Positions 53,045 to 63,374 of a DNA stretch of 64,000 nucleotides are shown in pieces. The DNA is taken from contig NZ_RAPS01000001.1 in the NCBI RefSeq assembly GCF_003610255.1, forward strand, positions 5,359,001 through 5,423,000. Direction: 5' to 3'. A program made the translations under genes and the position numbers. The stretch is from Streptomyces sp. TLI_171. GTDB taxonomy: Bacteria; Actinomycetota; Actinomycetes; Streptomycetales; Streptomycetaceae. The notes under the pieces were generated by a model, which had not been told where the DNA came from, searched no databases, and saw only the letters and a list, made by a program, of their open reading frames with translations. Every line of letters starts with the position of its first letter. Positions within the stretch are counted from its first letter, which is position 1.

Positions 53045-53062
53045 CCTGCCGTCAGCCCGAGT

Positions 53063-53109
53063 CACGCGAACGGGCCCCTCCGCCGCCGGCGGAGGGGCCC
53101 GTTCGCGTG
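53063..53109 (+). terminator. hrdB terminator
   Basis: A perfect 22-bp stem (53063-53084 with 53088-53109) around the 3-nt loop GCC. There is no T-run. Confidence 0.88.
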
Positions 53110-53240
53110 TGCGGGGTCGCCCGATGGGGTGGCGGGCGGGCGGAGCGGCGGCACGGAGGGTGAACGGATGACTACGCTGGGCAGGTTGTCGCATTCCGTG
53201 CGGTGCCTTCGTCAGCACGCCGATCCCCCCTGGAGAACCA

Positions 53241-54092
53241 GTGCCCATCCTGGACACGTTCGCGCCCCGGCTCCGTCGCCGGGCGGTCGCGCTCGTCGCG
53301 CTGGCGGCCCTGCCCGCCCCGCTGATCGCGCTGGGCTCGGCCGCGCCGGCCGCCGCGCAGCGGCGGATCATCGGCGGGACGGAGACCAGCACGGGCGAGC
53401 ACCCGTGGATGGTGGCGCTGGCCAGCCGGCAGCAGTTCGGGTCGGCCCGCTCGGGGCAGTTCTGCGGCGGCGCGCTGATCAGCCCGACCAAGGTGGTGAC
53501 GGCGGCGCACTGCTTCTACGACGAGAACACCGCCCGCCCGACCGACCGGCCCGGGCTGCGGGTGATCGTCGGCCGGGACGACCTGCGGGGGACGGCGGGC
53601 CGCGAGGTGGCGGTGCGGGGGGTGTGGATCGACCCCGGTTACAGCTTCGCCGCGAACACCCGGGACGTGGCGGTGCTCACGCTCGCCGAGCCGCAGAACG
53701 ACCGGCCGGCGCTGGAGCTGGTGAACCCGGGCGAGACCGAGCCGTACGCGCCGGGCACGCCGGCCACGGTGTTCGGCTGGGGCGACACCCGGGGCAACGG
53801 CAGCTACGCGAACACGCTGCGCCGGGTGACGTTGCCGATCATCTCGGACGCGGCCTGCGGGCACGCCTACCCGGGCGGCCCGGACAGCGCGTACGACGCG
53901 CGCAGCATGGTGTGCGCGGGTGAGCAGCAGGGCGGGCGGGACGCGTGCCAGGGTGACAGCGGCGGTCCGCTGGTGGTGGCAGGTCGGCTGGCCGGGCTGG
54001 TCTCCTGGGGCGCGGGCTGCGCGGAGGCCGAGCACCCCGGGGTGTACACCCGGATCTCGGCGGTGGCGGAGGCCGTGCACAACGTGATGTGA
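53241..54092 (+). CDS. secreted trypsin-like serine protease (S1A)
   Basis: 283 residues. The signal peptide (RRRAVALVALAALPAPLIAL...APAAAQ) is followed by mature RIIGG (about residue 42). The triad is visible as VTAAHCFYDEN (His about 91), TRDVAVLTLAEP (Asp about 142) and DACQGDSGGPLVV (Ser about 239). The Asp six residues before the Ser predicts cleavage after Lys/Arg, and SWGAGCAEAEHPGVYTRIS is the usual C-terminal block. GTG 53241 begins the signal peptide; no strong ribosome-binding site is visible. The role is probably nutritional or in processing of extracellular proteins. Confidence 0.9.
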   Translation: MPILDTFAPRLRRRAVALVALAALPAPLIALGSAAPAAAQRRIIGGTETSTGEHPWMVALASRQQFGSARSGQFCGGALISPTKVVTAAHCFYDENTARPTDRPGLRVIVGRDDLRGTAGREVAVRGVWIDPGYSFAANTRDVAVLTLAEPQNDRPALELVNPGETEPYAPGTPATVFGWGDTRGNGSYANTLRRVTLPIISDAACGHAYPGGPDSAYDARSMVCAGEQQGGRDACQGDSGGPLVVAGRLAGLVSWGAGCAEAEHPGVYTRISAVAEAVHNVM

Positions 54093-54128
54093 CCGACCGG
54101 CCACCGTCCGGATGGTCGTGGAAACGCC

Positions 54129-54172
54129 ACGGCCGGGCGACCCGCCCCGAAGGGTGGGCCGCCCGGCCGTTC
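54129..54172. terminator. hairpin between convergent protease and small zinc-protein genes
   Basis: ACGGCCGGGCG on the left pairs with CGCCCGGCCGT-type sequence (GCCGCCCGGCCGT) on the right, with an extended imperfect inner stem (ACCC/GGGT). It lies between two convergent genes. Confidence 0.7.
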
Positions 54173-54199
54173 AGGCAGCTCGGCGGACGAGCGGGAGCG

Positions 54200-54430
54200 T
54201 CAGCGCTCGCTTTCCTCGGCCGTCGCCGAGGTGCCGGAGAGGCGGTTGCTCTCGTCGTGTATCTCGACGGCGATCTTCTTGAGCTCGGGCTCGAACTTAC
54301 GCCCGTGGTGGGCACAGAACAGCAGCTCTCCGCCGCTGGAGAGAACGACGCGCAGGTAGGCCTGAGCGCCGCAACGGTCGCAGCGGTCTGCCGCGGTGAG
54401 CGGGCTCGCAGGGGTCAGAACAGTAGTCAC
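54200..54430 (-). CDS. small zinc-binding protein, DUF7455-type
   Basis: 76 residues. The pattern CDRCGAQAYLRVVLSSG followed by ELLFCAHHGRKF gives C-x2-C and C-x2-H ligands of a single zinc site. The remainder is helical (LKKIAVEIHDESNRLSG). GTG 54430 has AGAAGAGG upstream. A protein of this kind between hrdB and the topoisomerase gene is, as I recall, a constant feature of Streptomyces and related genomes. The function is unknown; I would guess nucleic-acid or protein binding, without direct evidence. Confidence 0.85.
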   Translation of the reverse strand: MTTVLTPASPLTAADRCDRCGAQAYLRVVLSSGGELLFCAHHGRKFEPELKKIAVEIHDESNRLSGTSATAEESER

Positions 54431-54899
54431 GTCGCCTCTTCTCTAGCTCGACGAGCTGTGTACCAGGATCAACATCCAACCAGGTCGAATTCGTTCCCGC
54501 TCGTGGCTTTTCTCTTTGAGGATTCTGCTGTCGCGTTGATGAGGACGTGCCCCGGGCACCGGTGGTTCATGCGTACCGATTCCCACGGCCTGCCGATCAC
54601 CTCGAACGCCCGATCGGGCCGGGGTGCGAGGTCCGCGTAGCATAATCCTCCGCTGGGTTGGAGCATAAGCCCCGTCCCGAACCCTGTTTGACCGCATCGC
54701 AGCAGCTCCGCCGCCCTCCCCGGTCGTCCGGGTCCGCCAGGACCCGTGGTGTCCGGCGGAGATGGCAGGCTGGGGGCCGCGTCCGCGGTGGAAGTCGTGT
54801 TCGCGCAGCGCGTACAAGGCGCGCGGACCTCAGCGGCGGAAGTCTCAGTTGCTGAGAGCATGCGGGGGTGTCCGTCAACATCGTGGAGGAGTGCAGAGC
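54431..54899. other. divergent intergenic region before the topoisomerase gene
   Basis: 469 nt. A -10-like TAGCATAAT lies at about 54638-54646. AT-richer sequence at 54480-54540 probably holds the zinc-protein promoter. The topoisomerase ribosome-binding site GGAGGAG is at 54884-54890. No gene or structured RNA recognised. Confidence 0.5.
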
Positions 54900-57011
<2,112 letters not shown>

Positions 57012-57020
57012 GCAGTGCGT

Positions 57021-57060
57021 GCCGAAGGGCTCTCCACCCACGGGTGGAGAGCCCTTCGGC
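57021..57060 (+). terminator. topoisomerase gene terminator
   Basis: A perfect 18-bp stem with arms GCCGAAGGGCTCTCCACC and GGTGGAGAGCCCTTCGGC around CACG, nine nt after the stop. Confidence 0.88.
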
Positions 57061-57150
57061 GTGCGGTTCAACCCTCGCTCCGAGGATCCGGCGGCGCGCG
57101 CTCCGTAGCGTTCGGGGTGTCAGCGAAACCCCGTCCGGGAGGCACCCGAA

Positions 57151-57633
57151 ATGACCGCCCTGTCCAACGTCCTGATCGCCGTCGCCGTGATCGTCCTGGT
57201 GGTGGGCCGGCAGCTGCGGGCCCGTCGGCTGGACACCGAACGCCGGTTCTGGCTGCTGCCGCTGGTGCTGGCCGCCGTCGCGCTGCGCGACCCGGTGCTG
57301 ATCGACCCGCACCACGAGGCCGCCGCCACCGCCGTCCTGCTGGGCTCGCTGGTCACCACCCTCGGCATGGGCTGCGCCTGGGGCTGGACCATGCGGATCT
57401 GGCGCGACGGGGACGGCGCGCTGTGGACCCGGGGCTCCACCGCCACGGTGTTCGCCTGGGTCGGCGCGATCGTGGTCCGGGGCGCCTGGTACGGGGTGGG
57501 CGCCGCGCTGCACGTCCACCAGTCCAGCAGCGTGCTGATGCTGTCGCTGGCCCTGCTGCTGCTGGTCCGCTCGGTGGCCGTGAACTGGCGGGCCCACCAG
57601 CTGGACGGCAAGCAGCACGGCCTGGCCGCCTGA
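57151..57633 (+). CDS. small integral membrane protein, DUF1453-like
   Basis: 160 residues with four or five spans: ALSNVLIAVAVIVLVVG, FWLLPLVLAAVALR, AAATAVLLGSLVTTLGMGCA, TVFAWVGAIVVRGAWYGVGA and SSVLMLSLALLLLVRSVAV. The pattern RQLRARRLDTERRFWLLPL resembles the DUF1453 (CcdC-like) family. ATG 57151 begins the first span; the upstream GGGAGG is spaced slightly far. It is bounded by terminators on both sides, so it is transcribed alone. Function unknown. Confidence 0.75.
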   Translation: MTALSNVLIAVAVIVLVVGRQLRARRLDTERRFWLLPLVLAAVALRDPVLIDPHHEAAATAVLLGSLVTTLGMGCAWGWTMRIWRDGDGALWTRGSTATVFAWVGAIVVRGAWYGVGAALHVHQSSSVLMLSLALLLLVRSVAVNWRAHQLDGKQHGLAA

Positions 57634-57649
57634 CGGCCCGTCCGTCGCC

Positions 57650-57680
57650 CGCCGCCGAACCCCCGGAGGGTTCGGCGGCG
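57650..57680 (+). terminator. terminator upstream of the two-component system
   Basis: A perfect 13-bp stem, CGCCGCCGAACCC with GGGTTCGGCGGCG, loop CCGGA, 16 nt after the preceding stop. Confidence 0.85.
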
Positions 57681-57715
57681 CCGCCGTCCGCGCGCAGGTG
57701 AGAGAGGATCAACCG

Positions 57716-58876
57716 GTGAGCACCCTGGAACGCTGGACCCGATGGCCGGCCGGCGACGTCCCGATCCGCGAGCGCAGCTCCCGGGCCCGGATCGTGCTGT
57801 CGCTCTTCGGCCGGATCGCGATGCTGTCGGCCGTGCTGTTCGGGACGTTCGCCGAACACCGGTACTCGGGCTGGCGGTTGCTGCCGCCGATCGGCTGGAT
57901 CGCCGCTGCGGCGGGCCTGTTCACCGGCTGGTTCCTGTCCTGCCGGGCGCAGCGGCTGTGGCCCGCGCTGGGCTGTGCGGCCGGCCTGCTGGTGGTGGCC
58001 GGACTGGCTCACGAGGGCGGTGCGGACACCCTGGCCTCGGTGGTCTGGTGCGGCCTCGCGGTGCTCGCCGTGATCCGCCTGCCGCTGGCCGCCGGACTGC
58101 TCACCGCCGGTGCCGCACTGGCCAGTTACGGGCTCGGCTCGGGCGATTCGCTGCTGGTGATGCTGGCCGTCGCGGGCGGCATCGGCCTGCTCGGCTACCT
58201 GCTGCGGCTGGACAGCCAGGCCCGCTCCGCGCAGCGCGCCCTGCTCGCCCAGGAGCGGGCGGCGCAGGCCGCGCAGGCGGAGTCCGCGGCGCTCGCCGAG
58301 CGGGCCAGGATCGCCCGGGAGATCCACGACGTGCTGGCGCACAGCCTGTCCGCGCAGCTGGTGCACCTGGAGGCGGCCCGGCTGATGCTGGACGCCGGCG
58401 CCGAGCGGGCCGAGGTCCGCGAACGGATCGTCGCCGCCCGGCGGATGGCCCAGGACGGCCTGTCCGAGACCCGGCAGGCGCTGTCCGCGCTGCGCGGCGA
58501 GTTCGCCCCGGTCGCCGAGTTCGTGGCCGAGCTGGCCGCCCAGTCCGGGGCCGAGCTGACCGTCGACGGGGTTCCCAGGCCGCTGCCCGCCGAGCCCGGC
58601 CTGGCGGTGCGCCGGACCGCGCAGGAGGCGCTCACCAACGCCCGCAAGCACGCTCCGGGCGGCCGGGTCGCCGTCCGACTCGCCTACCTGGAAGGCTCGG
58701 TGGAGCTGACGGTGCGCAACTCCGGTGCGCCGCGCGGGGCCGACCCGATGCTAGGCGACAGCGGGAGCGGGTACGGTCTGCTCGGGATGCGCGAACGCGC
58801 GGAGTTGCTCGGCGGCGAACTGCTGGCGGGCCCCGAGGACGGAGGATGGCGCGTGCTGCTGCGGGTGCCGGCGTGA
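57716..58876 (+). CDS. sensor histidine kinase (NarL/HisKA_3 class)
   Basis: 386 residues. Five to six N-terminal spans (IAMLSAVLFGTFA, WIAAAAGLFTGWFLS, LGCAAGLLVVAGLA, LLVMLAVAGGIGLLGYLL) precede a dimerisation and phosphoacceptor helix, ARIAREIHDVLAHSLSAQ (His about residue 204). The ATPase domain has RRTAQEALTNARKHAPGG (N box), an atypical G region near DSGSGYGLLGMRERAELLGG. GTG 57716 is chosen with GAGAGGA at 57702-57708. The stop overlaps the response-regulator start (GTGA). It has no extracellular sensor domain, suggesting detection of a membrane or envelope signal. Confidence 0.9.
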   Translation: MSTLERWTRWPAGDVPIRERSSRARIVLSLFGRIAMLSAVLFGTFAEHRYSGWRLLPPIGWIAAAAGLFTGWFLSCRAQRLWPALGCAAGLLVVAGLAHEGGADTLASVVWCGLAVLAVIRLPLAAGLLTAGAALASYGLGSGDSLLVMLAVAGGIGLLGYLLRLDSQARSAQRALLAQERAAQAAQAESAALAERARIAREIHDVLAHSLSAQLVHLEAARLMLDAGAERAEVRERIVAARRMAQDGLSETRQALSALRGEFAPVAEFVAELAAQSGAELTVDGVPRPLPAEPGLAVRRTAQEALTNARKHAPGGRVAVRLAYLEGSVELTVRNSGAPRGADPMLGDSGSGYGLLGMRERAELLGGELLAGPEDGGWRVLLRVPA

Positions 58877-59598
58877 CGGTCGATCAGATCAGCGTGGTGG
58901 TCGCCGACGACCAGACCGTGGTCCGGGAAGGCATCGTGATGCTGCTCGGCCTGCTGCCGGGCATCACGGTGGTCGGCTCGGCCGCGGACGGCGAGGAGGC
59001 GGTCCGGCTGGTCGCCGAACACGCCCCCGACGTGGTCCTGATGGACCTGCGGATGCCGCGCTGCGACGGGGTGGAGGCGACCCGCCGGATCCGCGCCGGG
59101 CACCCCGGCACCGAGGTGGTGGTGCTCACCACCTACGCCGACGACGACTCGCTGTTCTCCGCGCTGCAGGCCGGGGCCCGCGGCTTCCTGACCAAGGACG
59201 CCGGCGCGGAGGAGATCGCCCGCGCGGTCTCGGACGTCCGCTCGGGCGCGGCCGGGCTCTCCCCGCAGGTGCAACTGCGGCTGCTGGAGCGCCTGTCGGG
59301 CGCACCGGCAGCCCCGGTAGCCCCGGCCGTCCCTGCTGCGCCGGCGCCGGCGGCGTCGGGGTCCGAGGGCGGCCCGGTGCGTCGGCCCGCGCTGCCGGAC
59401 GGGTTGACCCAGCGGGAGGCCGAGGTGCTGGCGCTGATCGCGGCCGGACTGTCCAACGCCGAGATCGCCGGAAGGTTGTTCGTCAGCCCCGCGACGGTGA
59501 AAACACATATCAACAACCTTTTCGCCAAGACGGCGGTGCGGGACCGCGCCCAGGCCGTGGCGTACGCCTTCAAGCATGGAATTTCGGACGGTTCGTAA
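58873..59598 (+). CDS. NarL/LuxR-family response regulator
   Basis: 241 residues. The receiver domain has SVVVADDQTVVREGI (acidic pocket DD about residues 11-12), VVLMDLRMPRCDG (phosphoacceptor Asp about 56), VVVLTTYADDD and FLTKDAGAEE (Lys). A Pro/Ala-rich linker (about 140-165) leads to a LuxR HTH: LTQREAEVLALIAAGLSNAE, SPATVKTHINNLFAKTAVRD. GTG 58873 overlaps the kinase stop by four bases, giving coupled translation. It may control the DUF485/symporter operon downstream or targets elsewhere; nothing in the sequence proves the target. Confidence 0.92.
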   Translation: MTVDQISVVVADDQTVVREGIVMLLGLLPGITVVGSAADGEEAVRLVAEHAPDVVLMDLRMPRCDGVEATRRIRAGHPGTEVVVLTTYADDDSLFSALQAGARGFLTKDAGAEEIARAVSDVRSGAAGLSPQVQLRLLERLSGAPAAPVAPAVPAAPAPAASGSEGGPVRRPALPDGLTQREAEVLALIAAGLSNAEIAGRLFVSPATVKTHINNLFAKTAVRDRAQAVAYAFKHGISDGS

Positions 59599-59666
59599 AC
59601 CCACCCTCCTGTAGCTGGTTCGGGTGAACGTATCTGCACGGGTTTCGTGGTGCGGTTTGTGACGCT

Positions 59667-59701
59667 CCATCATGGTTCGGTCGGAGTGACCGGAATGATG
59701 G
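59667..59701 (+). promoter_or_regulatory. hairpin directly before the DUF485 start codon
   Basis: CCATCAT and ATGATGG outer arms with CGGTC/GACCG inner arms form a stem ending one base before GTG 59703. If this base-pairs in the mRNA it would hide the start region. Confidence 0.5.
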
Positions 59702-59702
59702 G

Positions 59703-60131
59703 GTGTCGGCAGTGGCACAGCAGCAGAGAGTCGACTGGTGGGCCGCGGCCTCCCGGCCCCGACTGGTGGCGCAGCGGCGGCGGATCGCGGAGCCGCCGGT
59801 CCCGCCGGTGGAGCGGGCCGGGCGCGAGGTGTACCGGAGCGTCCAGGAGAGCGACGCGTTCCAGGACATCCGGCGCGGCTACCGCTCGTTCGTGTTCCCG
59901 GCCAGCGCCGGGTTCCTGGCCTGGTACCTGCTGTTCGTGGTGGCCCAGGCGTTCGCGCCCGAGCTGATGCGGCGCCAGATCGCCGGACCGCTCAACCTGG
60001 CCTGGCTGCTCGGCCTCGGCCAGTTCGTCTCCACCTTCCTGCTCACCTGGCTCTACGCCCGCAACGCCCGCACCAAGCGCGACCGAGCAGCCCTCGAACT
60101 GCGCTGGGACACCCAGGACCAACTGCGATGA
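59703..60131 (+). CDS. DUF485 membrane protein, partner of the acetate-type symporter
   Basis: 142 residues. After a 60-residue basic cytoplasmic start come the DUF485 signature (FQDIRRGYRSFVFPASAGFLAW, then YLLFVVAQAFAPELM) and a second span (NLAWLLGLGQFVSTFLLTWL). DUF485 genes precede sodium:solute symporters of the ActP type throughout bacteria. GTG 59703 is used; GTG 59712 is an alternative, and neither has a clear ribosome-binding site apart from the hairpin with GGGG. The stop overlaps the symporter start (ATGA). Confidence 0.88.
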   Translation: MSAVAQQQRVDWWAAASRPRLVAQRRRIAEPPVPPVERAGREVYRSVQESDAFQDIRRGYRSFVFPASAGFLAWYLLFVVAQAFAPELMRRQIAGPLNLAWLLGLGQFVSTFLLTWLYARNARTKRDRAALELRWDTQDQLR

Positions 60132-61732
60132 CCCCACACCCCAGCCACGGCCTCGCGGTGGCGCTGTTCGCCGTCGTCGTCGCGGTCACCCTGACCATCA
60201 CCGTCTGGGTCGGCCGCCGCGGCCACGCCGCCGAGGACTTCTACGCCGGCGGCCGCGACTTCTCGCCGCTGCAGAACGGCTTCGCCCTGTCGGGCGACTA
60301 CCTGTCGGCCGCCTCCTTCCTCGGCGTCACCGGCCTGATCGCGCTGTACGGCTACGACGGCGTGCTCTACAGCATCGGCTTCCTGGTCGCCTGGCTGGTC
60401 GTGCTGATGCTGGTCTCCGAACTGGTCCGCAACGCCGGCCGCTACACCCTGGCCGACGTGCTGGCGCTGCGGATGCGCCAGCGCCCCGTGCGGGCCGCGG
60501 CCGGTCTGGCGTCGATGGTCGTCACCCTGATGTACCTGATCGCGCAGATGGTCGGCGCGGGCAGCCTGGTCGCCCTGCTGCTCGGCACCGACAGCGGCGC
60601 CGCCAAGGGCTGGACCATCGTCGGCGTCGGCGGCCTGATGATCGTCTACGTCACCGTCGGCGGCATGCGCGCCACCACCTGGATCCAGATCGTCAAGGCC
60701 TTCCTGCTGGTGGCCGGTTCGGTGCTGCTGACGGTGCTCGTGCTGGCCCGCTTCCACGGCGACCTGGGCGCGCTGATGCACTCCGCCGCGCAGCACAGCG
60801 GCGTCGGCGACCGGTACCTGCAGCCCGGCCTCAAGTACGGGGCCAGCACCACCAGTCGACTGGACTTCGTCAGCCTCGGCCTGGCCCTGGTGCTCGGCAC
60901 CGCCGGCCTGCCGCACATCCTCAGCCGGTTCTACACCGTGCCCACCGCGCGGGCCGCCCGGCGCTCCACGATGTGGGCGATCGGCCTGATCGGCTGCTTC
61001 TACCTGATGGCCATCGTGCTCGGCCTCGGGGCCGGCGCGCTGGTCGGCGCGAAGGCCGTCAAGGCCGCCAACTCCGCCGGCAACACGGCCGTTCCGCTGC
61101 TGGCCCTGGACCTCGGGGGCGGCCCCGACTCCACCTGGGGCCTGCTGCTGTTCGCGGTGATCTCCGCGATCGCCTTCGCCACCATCCTCGCCGTGGTCGC
61201 CGGCCTGACGCTGGCCTCCTCCGCGGCCTTCGCCCACGACCTCTACGCGAGGGCCTGGCGGCGGCCCGAGAAGCGGCAGGTCTCCGAGCGCGAGGAGGTC
61301 ATCGCGGCGCGGATCTCCGCCGTCGTCATCGGCGGACTCGCCGTCGTGCTCAGCCTGTTCGCGCAGAAGCTGAACGTCGCCTTCCTGGTCGGCCTGGCCT
61401 TCGCGGTGGCCGCCTCGGCGAACCTGCCGACGCTGCTGTACTCGCTGTTCTGGAAGCGCTTCACCACGCGCGGCGCGGTCTGGTCGGTGTACGGCGGGCT
61501 GATCCCCGCGGTGGTGCTGGTGCTCTTCTCGCCGGTCGTCTCGGGTTCGAGGACGGCGGTCTTCCCCGGCCTGGACTTCCACTGGTTCCCGCTGGAGAAC
61601 CCGGGGCTGGTCTCCATCCCGCTCGGCTTCCTGGCCGGGTGGCTGGGGACGGTGCTGGGCAGGGAGACCGCCGACGAGGACGGCTTCGCCGAACTGGAGG
61701 TCCGTGCGCTCACCGGAGCCGGAGCGGCGTAG
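60128..61732 (+). CDS. actP: sodium:solute symporter, ActP (acetate) type
   Basis: 534 residues with about 13 spans. Family features are DFYAGGRDFSPLQNGFALSG, DYLSAASFLGVTGLIALYGY, GRYTLADVLALRMRQRPVR and GTAGLPHILSRFYTVPTARA (the SSS signature region). The N-terminal pattern and the DUF485 partner match ActP monocarboxylate permeases. ATG 60128 overlaps the DUF485 stop. The substrate is probably acetate or a similar short acid; this comes from family context, not direct evidence. The C-terminus (ETADEDGFAELEVRALTG) is soluble. Confidence 0.88.
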   Translation: MTPHPSHGLAVALFAVVVAVTLTITVWVGRRGHAAEDFYAGGRDFSPLQNGFALSGDYLSAASFLGVTGLIALYGYDGVLYSIGFLVAWLVVLMLVSELVRNAGRYTLADVLALRMRQRPVRAAAGLASMVVTLMYLIAQMVGAGSLVALLLGTDSGAAKGWTIVGVGGLMIVYVTVGGMRATTWIQIVKAFLLVAGSVLLTVLVLARFHGDLGALMHSAAQHSGVGDRYLQPGLKYGASTTSRLDFVSLGLALVLGTAGLPHILSRFYTVPTARAARRSTMWAIGLIGCFYLMAIVLGLGAGALVGAKAVKAANSAGNTAVPLLALDLGGGPDSTWGLLLFAVISAIAFATILAVVAGLTLASSAAFAHDLYARAWRRPEKRQVSEREEVIAARISAVVIGGLAVVLSLFAQKLNVAFLVGLAFAVAASANLPTLLYSLFWKRFTTRGAVWSVYGGLIPAVVLVLFSPVVSGSRTAVFPGLDFHWFPLENPGLVSIPLGFLAGWLGTVLGRETADEDGFAELEVRALTGAGAA

Positions 61733-61741
61733 CGCGGCCCC

Positions 61742-62647
61742 TCAGGGGGCGAGGGCGGTCAGGGAGACGACGTCCATCCGGGACGGGGTGCCCGGGGCCT
61801 TGCCGCAGCTCTCGGGGCGGGGCGGTTCGGCGGCGCTCTCGACCACGGTGGCCCGCCAGCGGCGGCCGTCGGTGTGGTGGACGTCGACCAGCCAGTGGTC
61901 GCCGGCGCGGGTCTGATGCATGGTCAGGGCGTCGGCGGCCGTCTCGGCGGTGAGGTCGCGGACGGCGTGCTCCGCGGCCTGGGCGGGGCGGGGCCAGTAG
62001 GAGCGGCCGCGGGAGTGCCCGGGGACGGTGTGGCCGGCGGCGGTGGCGGCGAGGACGTCCTTGGCGGACTCGGCGGTGAGGCGGCCGTACGCGTAGCCGT
62101 GCGGGAGCACCAGCATGGTGGGGGAGAAGCGGTGGCCGCCGAGGTGGGTGACCTCCCAGACCTCGCTGTGGCCGGCGGCGGCGAGGTCGGCGGCGAGCGG
62201 CCGGCCGAGCAGCGCGCAGCAGCGGTCGCGGCGGCCGTTGGTGCACACCAGGGCGATCGGGTCGCCGACGTGCTCGGTGCCGAAGGAGCCGTGCCGGCCC
62301 GCGCCGAGGGCGGCGAAGTCGAGGTCGAGCAGGGCGGCCGGGGAGTCGAGGTGGGCCCGGCGGACCCACGGGTCCCCGGGGGCGGTGTGGGCGATCAGCA
62401 CCTCGTGGCGGGCGGCGGTGTCGGTGTCGGCGTGCCGTCCGGGGCGGCGGATCAGGGCGATCCGGACGCCGGTGCCCTCGGCGGCCCGGTCGAGGGCGGC
62501 GCCGAGTTCGGGGTCGAGGTGGCTGCCGGTGAGCGCCTTCGCGCCCCAGGGGCCGGGCTGTTCGAGCAACAGCCAGGTGGTGGCGGTGGCCGCGGTGGCG
62601 GCCAGCGGCTCGGTCAGTTCGCGCGACAGCGTCGTACAGGTGCTCAC
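61742..62647 (-). CDS. sucrase/ferredoxin-like (thioredoxin-fold) protein
   Basis: 301 residues. Two thioredoxin-like halves are typical of the sucrase/ferredoxin-like family: STCTTLSRELTEPLAATAAT at the start, and CTNGRRDRCCALLGRPLA with HLGGHRFSPTMLVLPHGYAY, the likely [2Fe-2S] ligands (Cys and His), in the second half. GTG 62647 is chosen because family members begin STCxxxS; GTG 62656 would add three residues. It converges on the symporter gene. The family name is historical, and no enzymatic role can be read from the sequence. Confidence 0.82.
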   Translation of the reverse strand: MSTCTTLSRELTEPLAATAATATTWLLLEQPGPWGAKALTGSHLDPELGAALDRAAEGTGVRIALIRRPGRHADTDTAARHEVLIAHTAPGDPWVRRAHLDSPAALLDLDFAALGAGRHGSFGTEHVGDPIALVCTNGRRDRCCALLGRPLAADLAAAGHSEVWEVTHLGGHRFSPTMLVLPHGYAYGRLTAESAKDVLAATAAGHTVPGHSRGRSYWPRPAQAAEHAVRDLTAETAADALTMHQTRAGDHWLVDVHHTDGRRWRATVVESAAEPPRPESCGKAPGTPSRMDVVSLTALAP

Positions 62648-62684
62648 CGGGCCCACCCTAGTTGGGTCGGGGCCCGGCGGGGCG

Positions 62685-63284
62685 TCAGGCGGTGGCGAGC
62701 AGGCGCCGGACGGCGCGGCCGGCCCGGTCGGCGGCGTGCGGGTCGTGCCGGAGCTGGATCGACTGGTCGGCGGCCAGGGCGATGCCGCGCAGTTCGAAGA
62801 GCAGCTGGTCGAGGTCGGCGCCGGGGCTCAACCCGCCCGCGGCCAGGCCCGCTTCGAGCTCGCCGAGGACGAAGGCGTCCCAGCGGTCGAGGGCCTCGCG
62901 GACCCGGTCGCGGACCGCTCCGGGCCGGGCGTCGAACTCGGCGGCGACCGCGGTGAGGAAGCAGCCGGTGTGTCCGTCGGCGGTCATGTAGGCGAACCAG
63001 GCGTCGTGGGCGCGGATCAGCCGGTCGGGTCCGGGGCGGGCGCCGGCCAGCGGGGCGAGGACGGTGGCGCGGAAGCGGGTCACGGCTTCGTCGACGACCG
63101 CCAGGTGGAGTTCCTCCTTGGTGCCGAACGGGCCGATCACGCCGGCCTTGCTCATGCCCAGGTCGTCGGCGAGGACCCCGATGGTGACGCCCTCCAGGCC
63201 GTGGGCGACGGCCAGGGCGAGGGTGCGGTCGAGGATCCGGGCGCGGGTGGCGGCGGCTTCGGCGACGGACTTGCGCGGGCTCAT
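62685..63284 (-). CDS. TetR-family transcriptional regulator
   Basis: 199 residues. The HTH domain (about 8-55) reads ATRARILDRTLALAVAHGLE and GVLADDLGMSKAGVIGPFGT; the C-terminal domain contains HTGCFLTAVAAEFDARPGAV, resembling a TetR_C tail of the YcdC/AcrR type. ATG 63284 begins the conserved part; no good ribosome-binding site is visible. It is divergent from the metallo-beta-lactamase-fold gene across repeated operator-like sequences, so it probably regulates that gene. Ligand unknown. Confidence 0.85.
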   Translation of the reverse strand: MSPRKSVAEAAATRARILDRTLALAVAHGLEGVTIGVLADDLGMSKAGVIGPFGTKEELHLAVVDEAVTRFRATVLAPLAGARPGPDRLIRAHDAWFAYMTADGHTGCFLTAVAAEFDARPGAVRDRVREALDRWDAFVLGELEAGLAAGGLSPGADLDQLLFELRGIALAADQSIQLRHDPHAADRAGRAVRRLLATA

Positions 63285-63301
63285 CCGGCGAGCATAACCT
63301 G

Positions 63302-63337
63302 ACGACCGTTCGCTATTAACGATCGGTCGTTCGCTAT
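63302..63337. promoter_or_regulatory. operator region with CGTTCGCTAT direct repeat and ACGACCG/CGGTCGT inverted repeat
   Basis: CGTTCGCTAT occurs at 63307-63316 and 63328-63337, 21 bp apart, overlapping inverted arms ACGACCG and CGGTCGT. The region lies between the divergent TetR and metallo-beta-lactamase genes. Confidence 0.6.
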
Positions 63338-63374
63338 AGCCTTGCGCGGACGGCCCTGCCCCGGGGGAGGGGAC

